From Bryobacterales bacterium (lineage in GTDB: Bacteria > Acidobacteriota > Terriglobia > Bryobacterales > Bryobacteraceae), in assembly GCA_003139735.1 (NCBI GenBank), contig PLGA01000207.1:556-8333 (forward strand): a stretch of DNA of 7,778 bases, written 5' to 3'. The notes beneath the pieces are model-generated. The model had not been told where the DNA came from. It did no database searches and saw nothing but the letters and a program-made list of their open reading frames with translations. Shown here piece after piece: positions 1 through 6,774 of this stretch; position 1 is the first letter of the stretch, and every line of letters begins with the position of its first letter. The position numbers and the translations under genes were made by a program.

Positions 1-3000
1 AGATTTCGCTAGCGCCGCGTCCCAGTTGACGAAGCCCGGCGAGAACATGCTGCCGTTGACGGACAGGTCGCCGACACCGGCTATCTGGTCCGCTTGTGCT
101 TGGGCATAAGTGAGGTTAGCATTGAGCGGCCAGTCGCCTATGTTCGCGTTGGGTATCTGGTACGCAGCGAAGTTGACGTAATTCGCGTTCATCCGGTTCG
201 AAGAGGGACCGTATTGAATCACGCCTGGCAGGTACCCGCTGGCCGAAACGCTGCTCGCCGCGTTGATGTTGCCGACCGCGACGAAGCGTTGGCCGTCGTT
301 GCCGGAGCCAACGGTGTCCCGCGAGTTCTGGAAGCCAAAGCTGGGGTTCAAAGGATACCCCGAGGACGCCTGCGTCACGCCCGAGAGGATCCAGTGATCC
401 AGGACCCCGGAAACAAACTTGTTGTTCATCTTCTTCCCGAGGCCGGGAATTTCGTAGGAGTATTGAACCGTGAGAACCTGCCGGCGGTCGATGCCTTCTT
501 CGCCGTAATTGTGCTGATAGTTGTTGATGGTGTAGTTGCAGCCAAGGCAGGCCGGGAGGTTGGTCACCGCCAGACCGTCGAAGCCTTGCAGCCCAAGGTC
601 CTTCGACCAGGTGTATGCGGCGGAGTACTGCAAGCCGCGGGCGCGCCGGCGAAGCGTGGTCTGCAACGCGGCGTACTGGAAGCCCGTGCCGTACACGTGC
701 GGTGTCAGGCCGGTCCAACCTTTATAGAATATATACTGCATGTTGGAAGGCAGGGCCGTGGCCGTGGTAGTCCCGCAGGCGGGATACGTGGGGTTGCAGT
801 TGTTGGGGTTCCAGTCGGACCCCATCGGAATCGAGTTGATCTGCTCGGAGGAGATTTCGTCGTGGCCCATGTTCAGCAGGCCGGCGACTTCCAGAACCGT
901 GCCGTAGCCGAGGTTCTGTTGGATGCCGATGGTGCCGTTGCGGACCGAATCCCACGGCACATGTCCGAACATCCACGTATGGCCGACGGGCCCAATGTAG
1001 CCCTGTCCGGCGACGATCGTGCTCACGTTGTTGTTGTAAATGTTGGCGGTATACTGTTGCGGCCCATTGCCCATCATGGAATAGACTTCGTTTCCATCGA
1101 GCCGGTTGTAGTAAACGCCGAAGCCGCCGCGAATGGCCGTCTTGCCGTTCCCGAAAACGTCATAAGCGAATCCAAAACGGGGAGCGGGTATCGGCATGAA
1201 GCTCATCTGGTAAGGAGCATTCCCAACGCCGTTCAAGCCGTAGGTGTAGCCGCCGTTGTCATAGGCGCCGCCGTCCGCCAAGGCTGCCGTCATGCCGCCC
1301 GCAGCCGGGAGGAACGCGCCCAACGCCTGGTAGGGAGCGGTAGCTCCGGTGTAAGGATTGACGGCCACGCGGGTCCCGTTAACCACTCCGTTCGCCCAGC
1401 CGGCGGTGTATTGGCCTGGGTAAAGAGACAGCTTGTATTGGGACGGGCTGAAGCCGTTGAAGTTATTCAGCAGATCGCTCTGGGGCGACTGGTGGTAGAA
1501 GCGCAGGCCGTAGTCGAGGGTCAGCTTGCGGGTGATGCGCCAGTTATCCTGGAGATAAAATTCCAGGTCCCACCAGATCACGTTGCACTGAACGCTGTTG
1601 CTGGCTTCGTTGTAGTTGTTGAAATTCCCCAGATAGGCGTTCGCATAGCCATCTTGCGTGTCCAGGGGGTTGTTGGCGTTGGAGCCGAAGCTGTAACTTC
1701 CGTCCGCGGACATCGGGCCGTTCGGCTGCAGCTTGTAAGCGCGCTCAACCGCGACGCCGAACTTGAAGCTGTGCTTGCCCTTGATCCAACTGAGGTCGTC
1801 GTTGTAAACGTCGTTGTGGACCGGGTTGTAGCGGATGGCGCTGCCGTATCCATAGCTGCCCGGATTGGGCAGAGCGCCGCCACCAAAGCTGAAGCTCGGG
1901 ATGGCATCGTATAACTGGTTCGCTGCGTTCCAGGTCTTGGGGAACAGCAGCGGCGGGGTGATGGGCCCGAGTTGGGACGGGTCAAGGGCGTTCGCAACCT
2001 GCTCCCAGTAATCCCACGTGCCGCCGCTCCGTCCAACCACGAAATCGTTGAACATGGAGGGGCTGATGGCGTAGCCGATGTGTCCGCCTATGGCGAAGTC
2101 CGGCATGGGGTGAACTTGCGGGGCGACCGCCCAGGAACTGCCACCGAACGGATAGGTGGTGGTGTCGCGGTTGGTCACGTACCGGAAGTAACCGCTCAGC
2201 TTGTTCGTCAGGTACGTATCCATGCGGATTACATGGTCGTCGCGGGGGTGCGCGCCAGTGCTTTGCCCTTCCCAGTTGTACTTGTATTGGTCTGGGTTGC
2301 CCGCGCCCGGGAAGTAGTTCGGCAACGGCTGGAAGTTCAGAAACTCCTGGCCGAACGCGTTGGGGCCGGAGAAGGGCAACCCGACTCCAGCAGCCGGAAT
2401 AATGTTGCCCGGGTACAGGATCTTGGTGGTCGAGTAGGCCGTGCCCGGCTCGTAGATGGGGATCAGCACGCCGTTGGAATTGAGGCTCTGCGAGAAATTT
2501 CCCGCGCGCTCGAGGGCGGTCGGTACGGTTGTCTTGGAAAGCGAAGAAGACAGGAACTGCCGCGTGAATTCCTCGGAAGCGAAGAAGAACAGCTTGCTCT
2601 TGCCGGTGTTGAAATGCTTCGGAATGAAAACCGGCCCGCCAAAGCTCCAGCCTTGCACGTTGAACCGGTAGGGCGTCCTGTTCGAGATCGGCGCCCCGTT
2701 GGCGTTGTGAGACTCCGTCCTGTTGTTCCCCCACGTGTTGGCGTTGAATTCCTCGTGCCGGTGGGTCCACCAGCCGGTGCCATGGAATTCCTTCGAGCCG
2801 CTCTTGGTCACCAGGGTGATGGTGCCGCCGGAGTTCCGGCCGAACTCAGCCTGGTAGTTGGAGGTCAGAACCTTGACTTCCTGTACCGCGTCCATGTTGG
2901 GGTTGCCCTGAGTCAGGCAGTACCCGCAACCGACGTCCATGTTTGCCTGGCCGTCAATGGTGGCGTTCGTCCACGCGGTGTTTCCATTGATGTTGATGCC

Positions 3001-3546
3001 GGTCATGGTGTAAGCCGCCTCGGTGTCGCGAGAGGTGGCGGAAGTGTCGATAATGCCGGGCATATAGCCCAACATCCCGAACTCATCGCGGCCGCGGATG
3101 GCGATGTTTTCCAATTCGCCCGCGTCCACCAATTGGGAATGCTCGCTGCTGGCGGTTTGCACTGGCGTGGCGTCGGCCGTAACCGTTACGTTCTCCACCG
3201 CGCCGCCAACCGTCAACACGACGTTGCCCATGTCACGCGTTGCGTCGGCTTCCAGGGAGATGTCCTTTTGCGTGTAACCCTTGAACCCCGGTGCGCTGAC
3301 TGTAAGCGTGTACGTGCTGGGTAGAATCAGGTTAAACCGGAAAATTCCGGCGTCGGTCGTTGTGACCGTGCGGACAGATCCAGTCCCCTGATCCGTGAGT
3401 GTTACCTGGACGTTAGGGATCACCGCGTTGGCGGGGTCCGTTAGCGTCCCTACAATACTACTGGTGACGGTCTGAGCGAATGCGGCGCTAACTAGCAGCG
3501 CAAGCATGCAGACAGTCGTTAGAAGAACCGCCCGTCTCATCTTCAT
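1..3546 (-). CDS. TonB-dependent receptor, Oar-like, with N-terminal carboxypeptidase-regulatory-like domain (3' end beyond window)
   Basis: Probable outer-membrane receptor for energised uptake of a large ligand, perhaps an oligosaccharide. The frame is open for 1182 codons and runs off the left edge. Residues 1-25 are a Sec signal peptide (MKMRRAVLL, hydrophobic core, AFAQ cleavage region). Residues about 28-108 form a carboxypeptidase-regulatory/CnaB-like beta sandwich (SSIVGTLTDPANAVIPNVQV ... GIFRFNLILPSTYTLTVSAPGF). A plug-like segment follows at about 115-240, with DAVQEVKV and YQAEFGRNSGGTI as in Oar-type receptors. The rest is an aromatic- and Asn-rich beta barrel with typical motifs such as SFKFGVAVERAYK, TLDYGLRF and TAIRGGFGVYYNR. 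The last visible residues (NWDAALAKS) resemble the region shortly before the family C-terminus, so perhaps 70-100 residues are missing. Two in-frame ATGs exist, at 3546 and 3540. GGGAGG lies 4 and 10 bases upstream respectively, so the start is uncertain by two codons. Family assignment is firm; the ligand is unknown. Confidence 0.92.
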   Translation of the reverse strand, partial: MKMRRAVLLTTVCMLALLVSAAFAQTVTSSIVGTLTDPANAVIPNVQVTLTDQGTGSVRTVTTTDAGIFRFNLILPSTYTLTVSAPGFKGYTQKDISLEADATRDMGNVVLTVGGAVENVTVTADATPVQTASSEHSQLVDAGELENIAIRGRDEFGMLGYMPGIIDTSATSRDTEAAYTMTGININGNTAWTNATIDGQANMDVGCGYCLTQGNPNMDAVQEVKVLTSNYQAEFGRNSGGTITLVTKSGSKEFHGTGWWTHRHEEFNANTWGNNRTESHNANGAPISNRTPYRFNVQGWSFGGPVFIPKHFNTGKSKLFFFASEEFTRQFLSSSLSKTTVPTALERAGNFSQSLNSNGVLIPIYEPGTAYSTTKILYPGNIIPAAGVGLPFSGPNAFGQEFLNFQPLPNYFPGAGNPDQYKYNWEGQSTGAHPRDDHVIRMDTYLTNKLSGYFRYVTNRDTTTYPFGGSSWAVAPQVHPMPDFAIGGHIGYAISPSMFNDFVVGRSGGTWDYWEQVANALDPSQLGPITPPLLFPKTWNAANQLYDAIPSFSFGGGALPNPGSYGYGSAIRYNPVHNDVYNDDLSWIKGKHSFKFGVAVERAYKLQPNGPMSADGSYSFGSNANNPLDTQDGYANAYLGNFNNYNEASNSVQCNVIWWDLEFYLQDNWRITRKLTLDYGLRFYHQSPQSDLLNNFNGFSPSQYKLSLYPGQYTAGWANGVVNGTRVAVNPYTGATAPYQALGAFLPAAGGMTAALADGGAYDNGGYTYGLNGVGNAPYQMSFMPIPAPRFGFAYDVFGNGKTAIRGGFGVYYNRLDGNEVYSMMGNGPQQYTANIYNNNVSTIVAGQGYIGPVGHTWMFGHVPWDSVRNGTIGIQQNLGYGTVLEVAGLLNMGHDEISSEQINSIPMGSDWNPNNCNPTYPACGTTTATALPSNMQYIFYKGWTGLTPHVYGTGFQYAALQTTLRRRARGLQYSAAYTWSKDLGLQGFDGLAVTNLPACLGCNYTINNYQHNYGEEGIDRRQVLTVQYSYEIPGLGKKMNNKFVSGVLDHWILSGVTQASSGYPLNPSFGFQNSRDTVGSGNDGQRFVAVGNINAASSVSASGYLPGVIQYGPSSNRMNANYVNFAAYQIPNANIGDWPLNANLTYAQAQADQIAGVGDLSVNGSMFSPGFVNWDAALAKS

Positions 3547-3550
3547 CCTT

Positions 3551-3556
3551 CCTCCC
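3551..3556 (-). promoter_or_regulatory. Shine-Dalgarno site of the TonB-dependent receptor gene
   Basis: The minus strand reads GGGAGGAAGGATGAAGATG. The GGGAGG core is 4 bases from the first ATG (3546) and 10 bases from the second (3540). Both spacings are tolerable, so this site supports the gene but does not decide between the two starts. Confidence 0.7.
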
Positions 3557-3581
3557 AAAAAGTCGGGCTGTTTTCCAGCCC
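3557..3581 (-). promoter_or_regulatory. Short hairpin plus U5 tract in the receptor leader, possible attenuator
   Basis: On the minus strand GGGCTG (3581-3576) pairs with CAGCCC (3570-3565) around a five-base loop GAAAA. Three bases (GAC) then lead to a run of five T immediately before the ribosome binding site. A stem followed by a U run is terminator-like, but the stem is only 6 bp and the tract is offset by three bases. It could be a weak attenuator, an mRNA-stability hairpin, or chance. The plus strand also carries TTTTAAT after the same stem, but no plus-strand gene precedes it. Confidence 0.35.
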
Positions 3582-3779
3582 TTTTAATCCGAATTAGTTT
3601 GGAAGTGCCGCATGCAGCCCCACTCGCCGCATGAGTGCCCCCATTTCCCACCCGCCGCCGGCCCGGAACGCTTTCGCCGAACCGCTCGGCGCCATCGCGG
3701 CCTTCAGAGGCCGCGCCCTGCATATGGTACCCCTCAGCCGAGGCTTCCACACACGTGCTTAAGCGACAAAATACTAACC
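3582..3779 (-). other. Structured 5' leader of the receptor gene (no known riboswitch recognised)
   Basis: If transcription starts at the predicted promoter, the receptor mRNA has an untranslated leader of roughly 230 bases, of which this is the upstream part. It can form several short stems: CGCGGCC/GGCCGCG with a six-base loop (3696-3715), GCCGA/TCGGC (3676-3690), CCTC/GAGG near 3732-3743, and CACTC/GAGTG near 3621-3637. I see no cobalamin, SAM, TPP or other riboswitch consensus and no convincing short coding frame. The region is GC-rich, so some pairing is expected by chance. Confidence 0.35.
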
Positions 3780-3785
3780 AACCGG

Positions 3786-3818
3786 ATTATATTTATCACA
3801 GGGCATGTAGTGTGTCAA
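3786..3818 (-). promoter_or_regulatory. Predicted sigma70-type promoter of the TonB-dependent receptor gene
   Basis: The minus strand has a perfect TTGACA at 3818-3813 and a perfect TATAAT at 3791-3786. The spacer between them is 21 bases, longer than the usual 16-18. A 17-base spacer would place TAAATA in the -10 position, which matches the consensus less well. The AT-rich -10 block stands out in GC-rich surroundings. Its orientation and position upstream of the receptor fit a dedicated promoter. Predicted transcription start is near 3779. Confidence 0.6.
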
Positions 3819-3985
3819 GGAATTGTTTCATGGGGCTGTAACCAGGGAAGGGGTGCGTGCGTCTTAGGCCGAAATAAGGCCTGCAACTCCCCGTTTCTCC
3901 TGTTTTCCGGAAAAATCCACCGCAAATAATCCCATTTTCCATTTTGCGGATGCGACTTCTTCGCCTTATCTTCCCCTGGGCCAAC
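3819..3985. other. Intergenic stretch with no recognised gene
   Basis: This is part of the 546-base non-coding interval between the receptor gene and the downstream end of the GH2 operon. I see only minor symmetry: AGGCC/GGCCT with a seven-base loop (3866-3882) and the 12-base palindrome TTTTCCGGAAAA near 3903-3914. Short open frames cross the region on both strands, but they lack ribosome binding sites and recognisable domains, and one runs through the predicted promoter. No RNA gene or insertion-sequence end was recognised. Confidence 0.5.
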
Positions 3986-4068
3986 ACCGCTCTCTTACGT
4001 TCGCGGCTCGGCAAAATCAAGCGCATCGAACCGAGCCGCGAACCGAGCCGCGAACGTAAGAGAGCGGT
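3986..4068. repeat. 26-bp perfect inverted repeat with 31-base loop, possible terminator or mobile repeat
   Basis: The arms at 3986-4011 and 4043-4068 are perfectly complementary over 26 bases; the core reads CTCTCTTACGTTCGCGGCTC and its complement. The structure begins 24 bases after the stop codon of the GH2 gene, where a terminator for that operon would be expected. On the minus strand, however, the sequence after the stem (GTTGGCCCAGGGG) has no T tract, and neither side shows a clear U run. It may act as an RNA-stabilising 3' hairpin, a non-canonical terminator, or be a dispersed REP- or MITE-like element. The structure is certain; the function is not. Confidence 0.85.
4031..4054. repeat. 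Tandem direct repeat of 12 bases (two copies) nested in the inverted repeat
   Basis: CCGAGCCGCGAA occurs at 4031-4042 and again immediately at 4043-4054. The second copy belongs to the right arm of the 26-bp inverted repeat; the first lies in its loop. The left-arm segment 4000-4011 can therefore pair with either copy, giving two mutually exclusive hairpins: a long one, and a short 12-bp one with a 19-base loop. A slippage duplication of the inner arm is the simplest origin. Confidence 0.85.
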
Positions 4069-4092
4069 TGTCCGACTGCTCGCCGCACTCCA

Positions 4093-6762
4093 CTAAGTGG
4101 CCGTCACCGTGACGTTCGCGGCCTTGAGTCCCGGCGAAGTAGCCGCGATCCGGATCTGGCCCGGTCTGGCGGTGGATTGCACGATCGCCAGGCACATTCC
4201 GTTGAACGCCTTCCTCTGGCTGCCCTTGCAGTTCTCCTGGCTCTGCATGTCGGCGTTCTCCAAGCCAATGAGCTTGCCTTCGCCCTGAATCTCAAAGGCG
4301 ATTTCGTGGGCCGCGTCCGGAACCATACGGCCCTGGGCGTCCACCACCCGGACGGTCACGTGCGCCACATCGCGGCGGTCGGCGGCGATGGCCGCCCGAT
4401 CCACCTTAAGATCGATCGCCGCCGCCTCCCCGGTGGTCGAGACTTCCACCGTGACCGCCGGCTGGCCGTCCTTCGTGCCCACCGCCTTCAGCGTGCCCGG
4501 CTGGTAGGGGATAGTCCACGTCAGATGAAGATCCTCCGTGGTTCGCATGCCTCGCGCCGCCGCCGACATATTGCCATAACTGCCGGACATGCCGTAGCGC
4601 GGGAACTGGTACCCCTGCACGCCCGCCGACTTTCCGTTGATGAAAAGTTCCACAGATTCGCAGTTGGTATAGCACGTGACCGGTATGAACTCGCCCTCGT
4701 GGCCTTGCCAGTTCCAGTGAGGCATGAGGTGAAGCATGGGGGTCTTGGTCCACTGGCTCTGATAGAAGTAGTAGCCGTCCTTCTCGAAGCCGCAGATATC
4801 GATGACGCCGGAGGTGGCGCCGCGGCTGGGATAGCGGGACTCGCCCAGGTAGTCGATGCCGGTCCACATGTGGTCGCCGGCGACGTAGTCGTAGGTCGAG
4901 ACGAACTTCCACAGTTGCTCGGTCCCGGTGTTGGGCCGGCCGCCTCCGCGCCCGAATCCCATCATTCCGCCCGCTCCACCCGCTCCGCCGCGCCCGCCGC
5001 GTCCTGCAGCGGCGCCGGCAGCGCCTGGGGCGCCCGGAGCGGCAGCGGCGGCGCCTCCGCGCCCGCCAGTGGCCGCGATGGGCCCCGGAGCGCCGGCAAC
5101 CGAGGCCGCCATGGGAGGCGCGGCGCCCGGAAACAGCCCGGCATACGACCCGCGTGCCCCGCCCATGCCGCTGCTTTCGGTACCAATCATGCGCCTTTGC
5201 GGAAACGCCGCGCGGTCAATGCTATAGTACTTCTCGATCCGGTCGCGCCAGCGGTCCACGTAGTTGTAGCCCACCACGTCGAGCAGGGCCAGGAACTCCG
5301 GCCGCGCGCGGTTGGAGTCCGGCTCGGATTCGATCCGGTCGCACCCCACGGTCACAAACCGCGTAGGATCTTCGCGGTGGAATACCGTGATGAGCTGCCG
5401 CAGCGTCTCGGCGCCGTTGGGAGCGGCCTGGTCGCCCACCTCATTGCCGGCGCTCCATAGCACCACCGATGGGTGGTTCCTATCGCGATGCACGAAATCG
5501 GTCACGTCGCGTTCGTACCAGTCGTCGAAGCAGCGGGCGTACCCGTTGTTGCGGGTCTTCGAAACCCGCCACTCGTCGAAGGCTTCGTTCATCACCAGGA
5601 AGCCCAGCTTGTCGCAGAGGTCCATGAAGCCCGGCGAGCGCGGGTTGTGGCTGGTGCGTATGCCGTTGCACCCCATCGCTTTCAGCGTCTGCAGGCGCCG
5701 CTCCCACACGCGATCCGGCGCGGCCGATCCCACCGGTCCGGCTTCGTCGTGTACGCACACGCCGTTGATCTTGACCCTGGTTCCGTTCAGCACGAAGCCC
5801 TTATCCGCGTCGAAGACTGCGTCGCGGATGCCGATGGGCGTGTCATAGACGTCCACCGCGCCGCTCGCATCGCTTACGGAGTTGCGCACCGTATATAGGT
5901 AGGGCGTATCCGGCGACCACCGGCTGGGCTTCTCGACGGCCGCGACCTGCGTGAACTCATACTCGCCATGCGCGCCGATCTGCTGTTGCGCCGGGGCGGC
6001 GGTGGCGACCACTTTGCCCTCGTGGTCCAGAACGGTCGTGGTGAGCGTACAGTTGGCCGCCGCATTGCGTTCGTTCAGTATGCGGGTGTTCACCTTGACG
6101 TTGGCCGTTGCTTCGGCGACTTGCGGCGTGGTGACGTACGTCCCCCAGTGCGCTACGTGCAGGCTGTTGGTGGAGATCAGCCACACGGGACGGTAGATTC
6201 CCGAGCCGGTATACCAGCGCGAATTGGGCTGGTGCGAGTTATCCACCTTCACGGCGATCACGTTGTCGCGCGCGCCGAAGACCAGGTGCGGCGTCATGTC
6301 GTACCAGAACGTGATGTAGCCGAAGGGACGCTTGCCGAGGTATTGGCCGTTGATCCACACCTCGCTGTTTTCGAAGACGCCTTCGAACTCGATGAAGACT
6401 TTCCCGGACGCGGCGGTTTCGGGCAGGCGAAAATGCTTGCGGTACCAGCCGATGCCGGTCGGCAAGCTGCCTTGGGCGGTTTCGTCCGCGCTGAACGGCC
6501 CCTCGATGCTCCAATCGTGGGGTACGTCCAGACTGCGCCAGTTGGCGTCCGCGAAAGCGGGTTCCTGCGCTCCCGCCGCGTCGCCCTTATTGAACTTCCA
6601 GCCGAAGTCGAAGGATTCCCGGGTACGGGCCGGCCGCGCGCCCGCGGCCCCCGTTTGCGCGCCGGCGCGGTCGAGCGCCGACATGAGGCTGACTGCTCCC
6701 ACCGCCTGCGCCAGCAGGCCGCGGCGGCTTAGAGAATTGTTGCGTTCCGATTCTTCAGACAT
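4093..6762 (-). CDS. Exported glycoside hydrolase family 2 enzyme, beta-galactosidase-like, with DUF4982-type C-terminal region
   Basis: A complete 889-residue GH2 exo-glycosidase, expected to release non-reducing beta-linked sugar (galactose or a relative) by a retaining mechanism. Residues 9-36 look like a Tat signal: SLSRRGLL, a hydrophobic stretch, then AGAQ. The sugar-binding jelly roll spans about 50-195 (PHDWSIEGPF, GIGWYRKHF, ENSEVWINGQYLG, GSGIYRPVWL) and an Ig-like domain about 200-313. The TIM barrel begins near 317 (INGVCVHDE, GIRTSHNP, NEAFDEW). The predicted acid/base is Glu441 in WSAGNE and the nucleophile Glu529 in MIGTES. The barrel is interrupted at about 534-611 by a Gly/Ala/Pro-rich insert and resumes with HMWTGIDYLGE. 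A DUF4982-like domain follows (YYFYQSQWTKTPMLHLMPHW, TNCESVELFING), then an Ig-like C-terminal domain (about 783-889). Start: AGGA lies 8 bases upstream, only 10 bases past the previous GH2 gene, so the two are operonic. Family is secure; substrate could also be another beta-glycoside. Confidence 0.95.
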   Translation of the reverse strand: MSEESERNNSLSRRGLLAQAVGAVSLMSALDRAGAQTGAAGARPARTRESFDFGWKFNKGDAAGAQEPAFADANWRSLDVPHDWSIEGPFSADETAQGSLPTGIGWYRKHFRLPETAASGKVFIEFEGVFENSEVWINGQYLGKRPFGYITFWYDMTPHLVFGARDNVIAVKVDNSHQPNSRWYTGSGIYRPVWLISTNSLHVAHWGTYVTTPQVAEATANVKVNTRILNERNAAANCTLTTTVLDHEGKVVATAAPAQQQIGAHGEYEFTQVAAVEKPSRWSPDTPYLYTVRNSVSDASGAVDVYDTPIGIRDAVFDADKGFVLNGTRVKINGVCVHDEAGPVGSAAPDRVWERRLQTLKAMGCNGIRTSHNPRSPGFMDLCDKLGFLVMNEAFDEWRVSKTRNNGYARCFDDWYERDVTDFVHRDRNHPSVVLWSAGNEVGDQAAPNGAETLRQLITVFHREDPTRFVTVGCDRIESEPDSNRARPEFLALLDVVGYNYVDRWRDRIEKYYSIDRAAFPQRRMIGTESSGMGGARGSYAGLFPGAAPPMAASVAGAPGPIAATGGRGGAAAAAPGAPGAAGAAAGRGGRGGAGGAGGMMGFGRGGGRPNTGTEQLWKFVSTYDYVAGDHMWTGIDYLGESRYPSRGATSGVIDICGFEKDGYYFYQSQWTKTPMLHLMPHWNWQGHEGEFIPVTCYTNCESVELFINGKSAGVQGYQFPRYGMSGSYGNMSAAARGMRTTEDLHLTWTIPYQPGTLKAVGTKDGQPAVTVEVSTTGEAAAIDLKVDRAAIAADRRDVAHVTVRVVDAQGRMVPDAAHEIAFEIQGEGKLIGLENADMQSQENCKGSQRKAFNGMCLAIVQSTARPGQIRIAATSPGLKAANVTVTAT
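4930..5163 (-). other. Low-complexity Gly/Ala/Pro/Arg-rich insert within the GH2 catalytic domain
   Basis: Residues about 534-611 of the GH2 protein are almost entirely Gly, Ala, Pro and Arg, with short runs such as GRGGRGGAGGAGG and APGAPGAAGAAAG. The insert lies directly after the predicted nucleophile strand (Glu529) and before the next barrel element (WKFVSTYDYVAGDHMWTGID). In relatives this position is a surface loop of ordinary composition. The reading frame stays intact on both sides, so this is an in-frame, probably disordered loop rather than a frameshift. Confidence 0.8.
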
Positions 6763-6770
6763 GGTTTCCG

Positions 6771-6774
6771 TCCT
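6771..6774 (-). promoter_or_regulatory. Shine-Dalgarno site of the complete GH2 gene, overlapping the upstream stop codon
   Basis: The minus strand reads AAATAGGACGGAAACCATG. AGGA is 8 bases before the ATG at 6762 and shares bases with the TAG stop (6775-6773) of the upstream GH2 gene. Ribosomes ending the first gene would be placed on the start region of the second, which favours translational coupling. Confidence 0.65.

Noticed and set aside
94..3324. Two long plus-strand open frames (94-1914 and 1972-3324)
   Set aside because: They are exactly codon-aligned antisense to the receptor gene. Their Val/Arg/Gly/Ala-rich translations have no recognisable domain; such shadows are expected opposite GC-rich coding sequence.
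3582..3779. Leader as a known riboswitch (cobalamin, SAM, TPP)
   Set aside because: I could not find the conserved boxes of these classes; only generic GC-rich stems are visible.
3612..3929. Plus-strand open frame of 105 codons in the intergenic region
   Set aside because: It overlaps the predicted promoter and leader of the receptor gene, has low-quality composition and lacks a convincing ribosome binding site.
3796..4026. Minus-strand open frame of 76 codons (and the 66-codon frame at 3995-4195)
   Set aside because: The first runs through the -35 region and the left arm of the inverted repeat; the second overlaps the end of the GH2 gene. Neither has a recognisable domain or Shine-Dalgarno site.
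3986..4068. Inverted repeat as the ends of an insertion sequence
   Set aside because: The arms are only 31 bases apart with no transposase between or beside them and no obvious target duplication. At most it is a non-autonomous repeat.
4930..5163. GC-rich repetitive tract as a CRISPR array or a frameshift scar
   Set aside because: There are no regularly spaced identical repeats, and the GH2 frame is uninterrupted with catalytic-domain motifs on both sides. It is a coding low-complexity segment.
4177..5460. Plus-strand open frame of 427 codons, and further plus-strand frames at 5312-5848, 5473-5898 and 5968-6732
   Set aside because: They lie opposite the GH2 gene, whose catalytic motifs and domain order are unmistakable. 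The antisense products show no family features and no ribosome binding sites.
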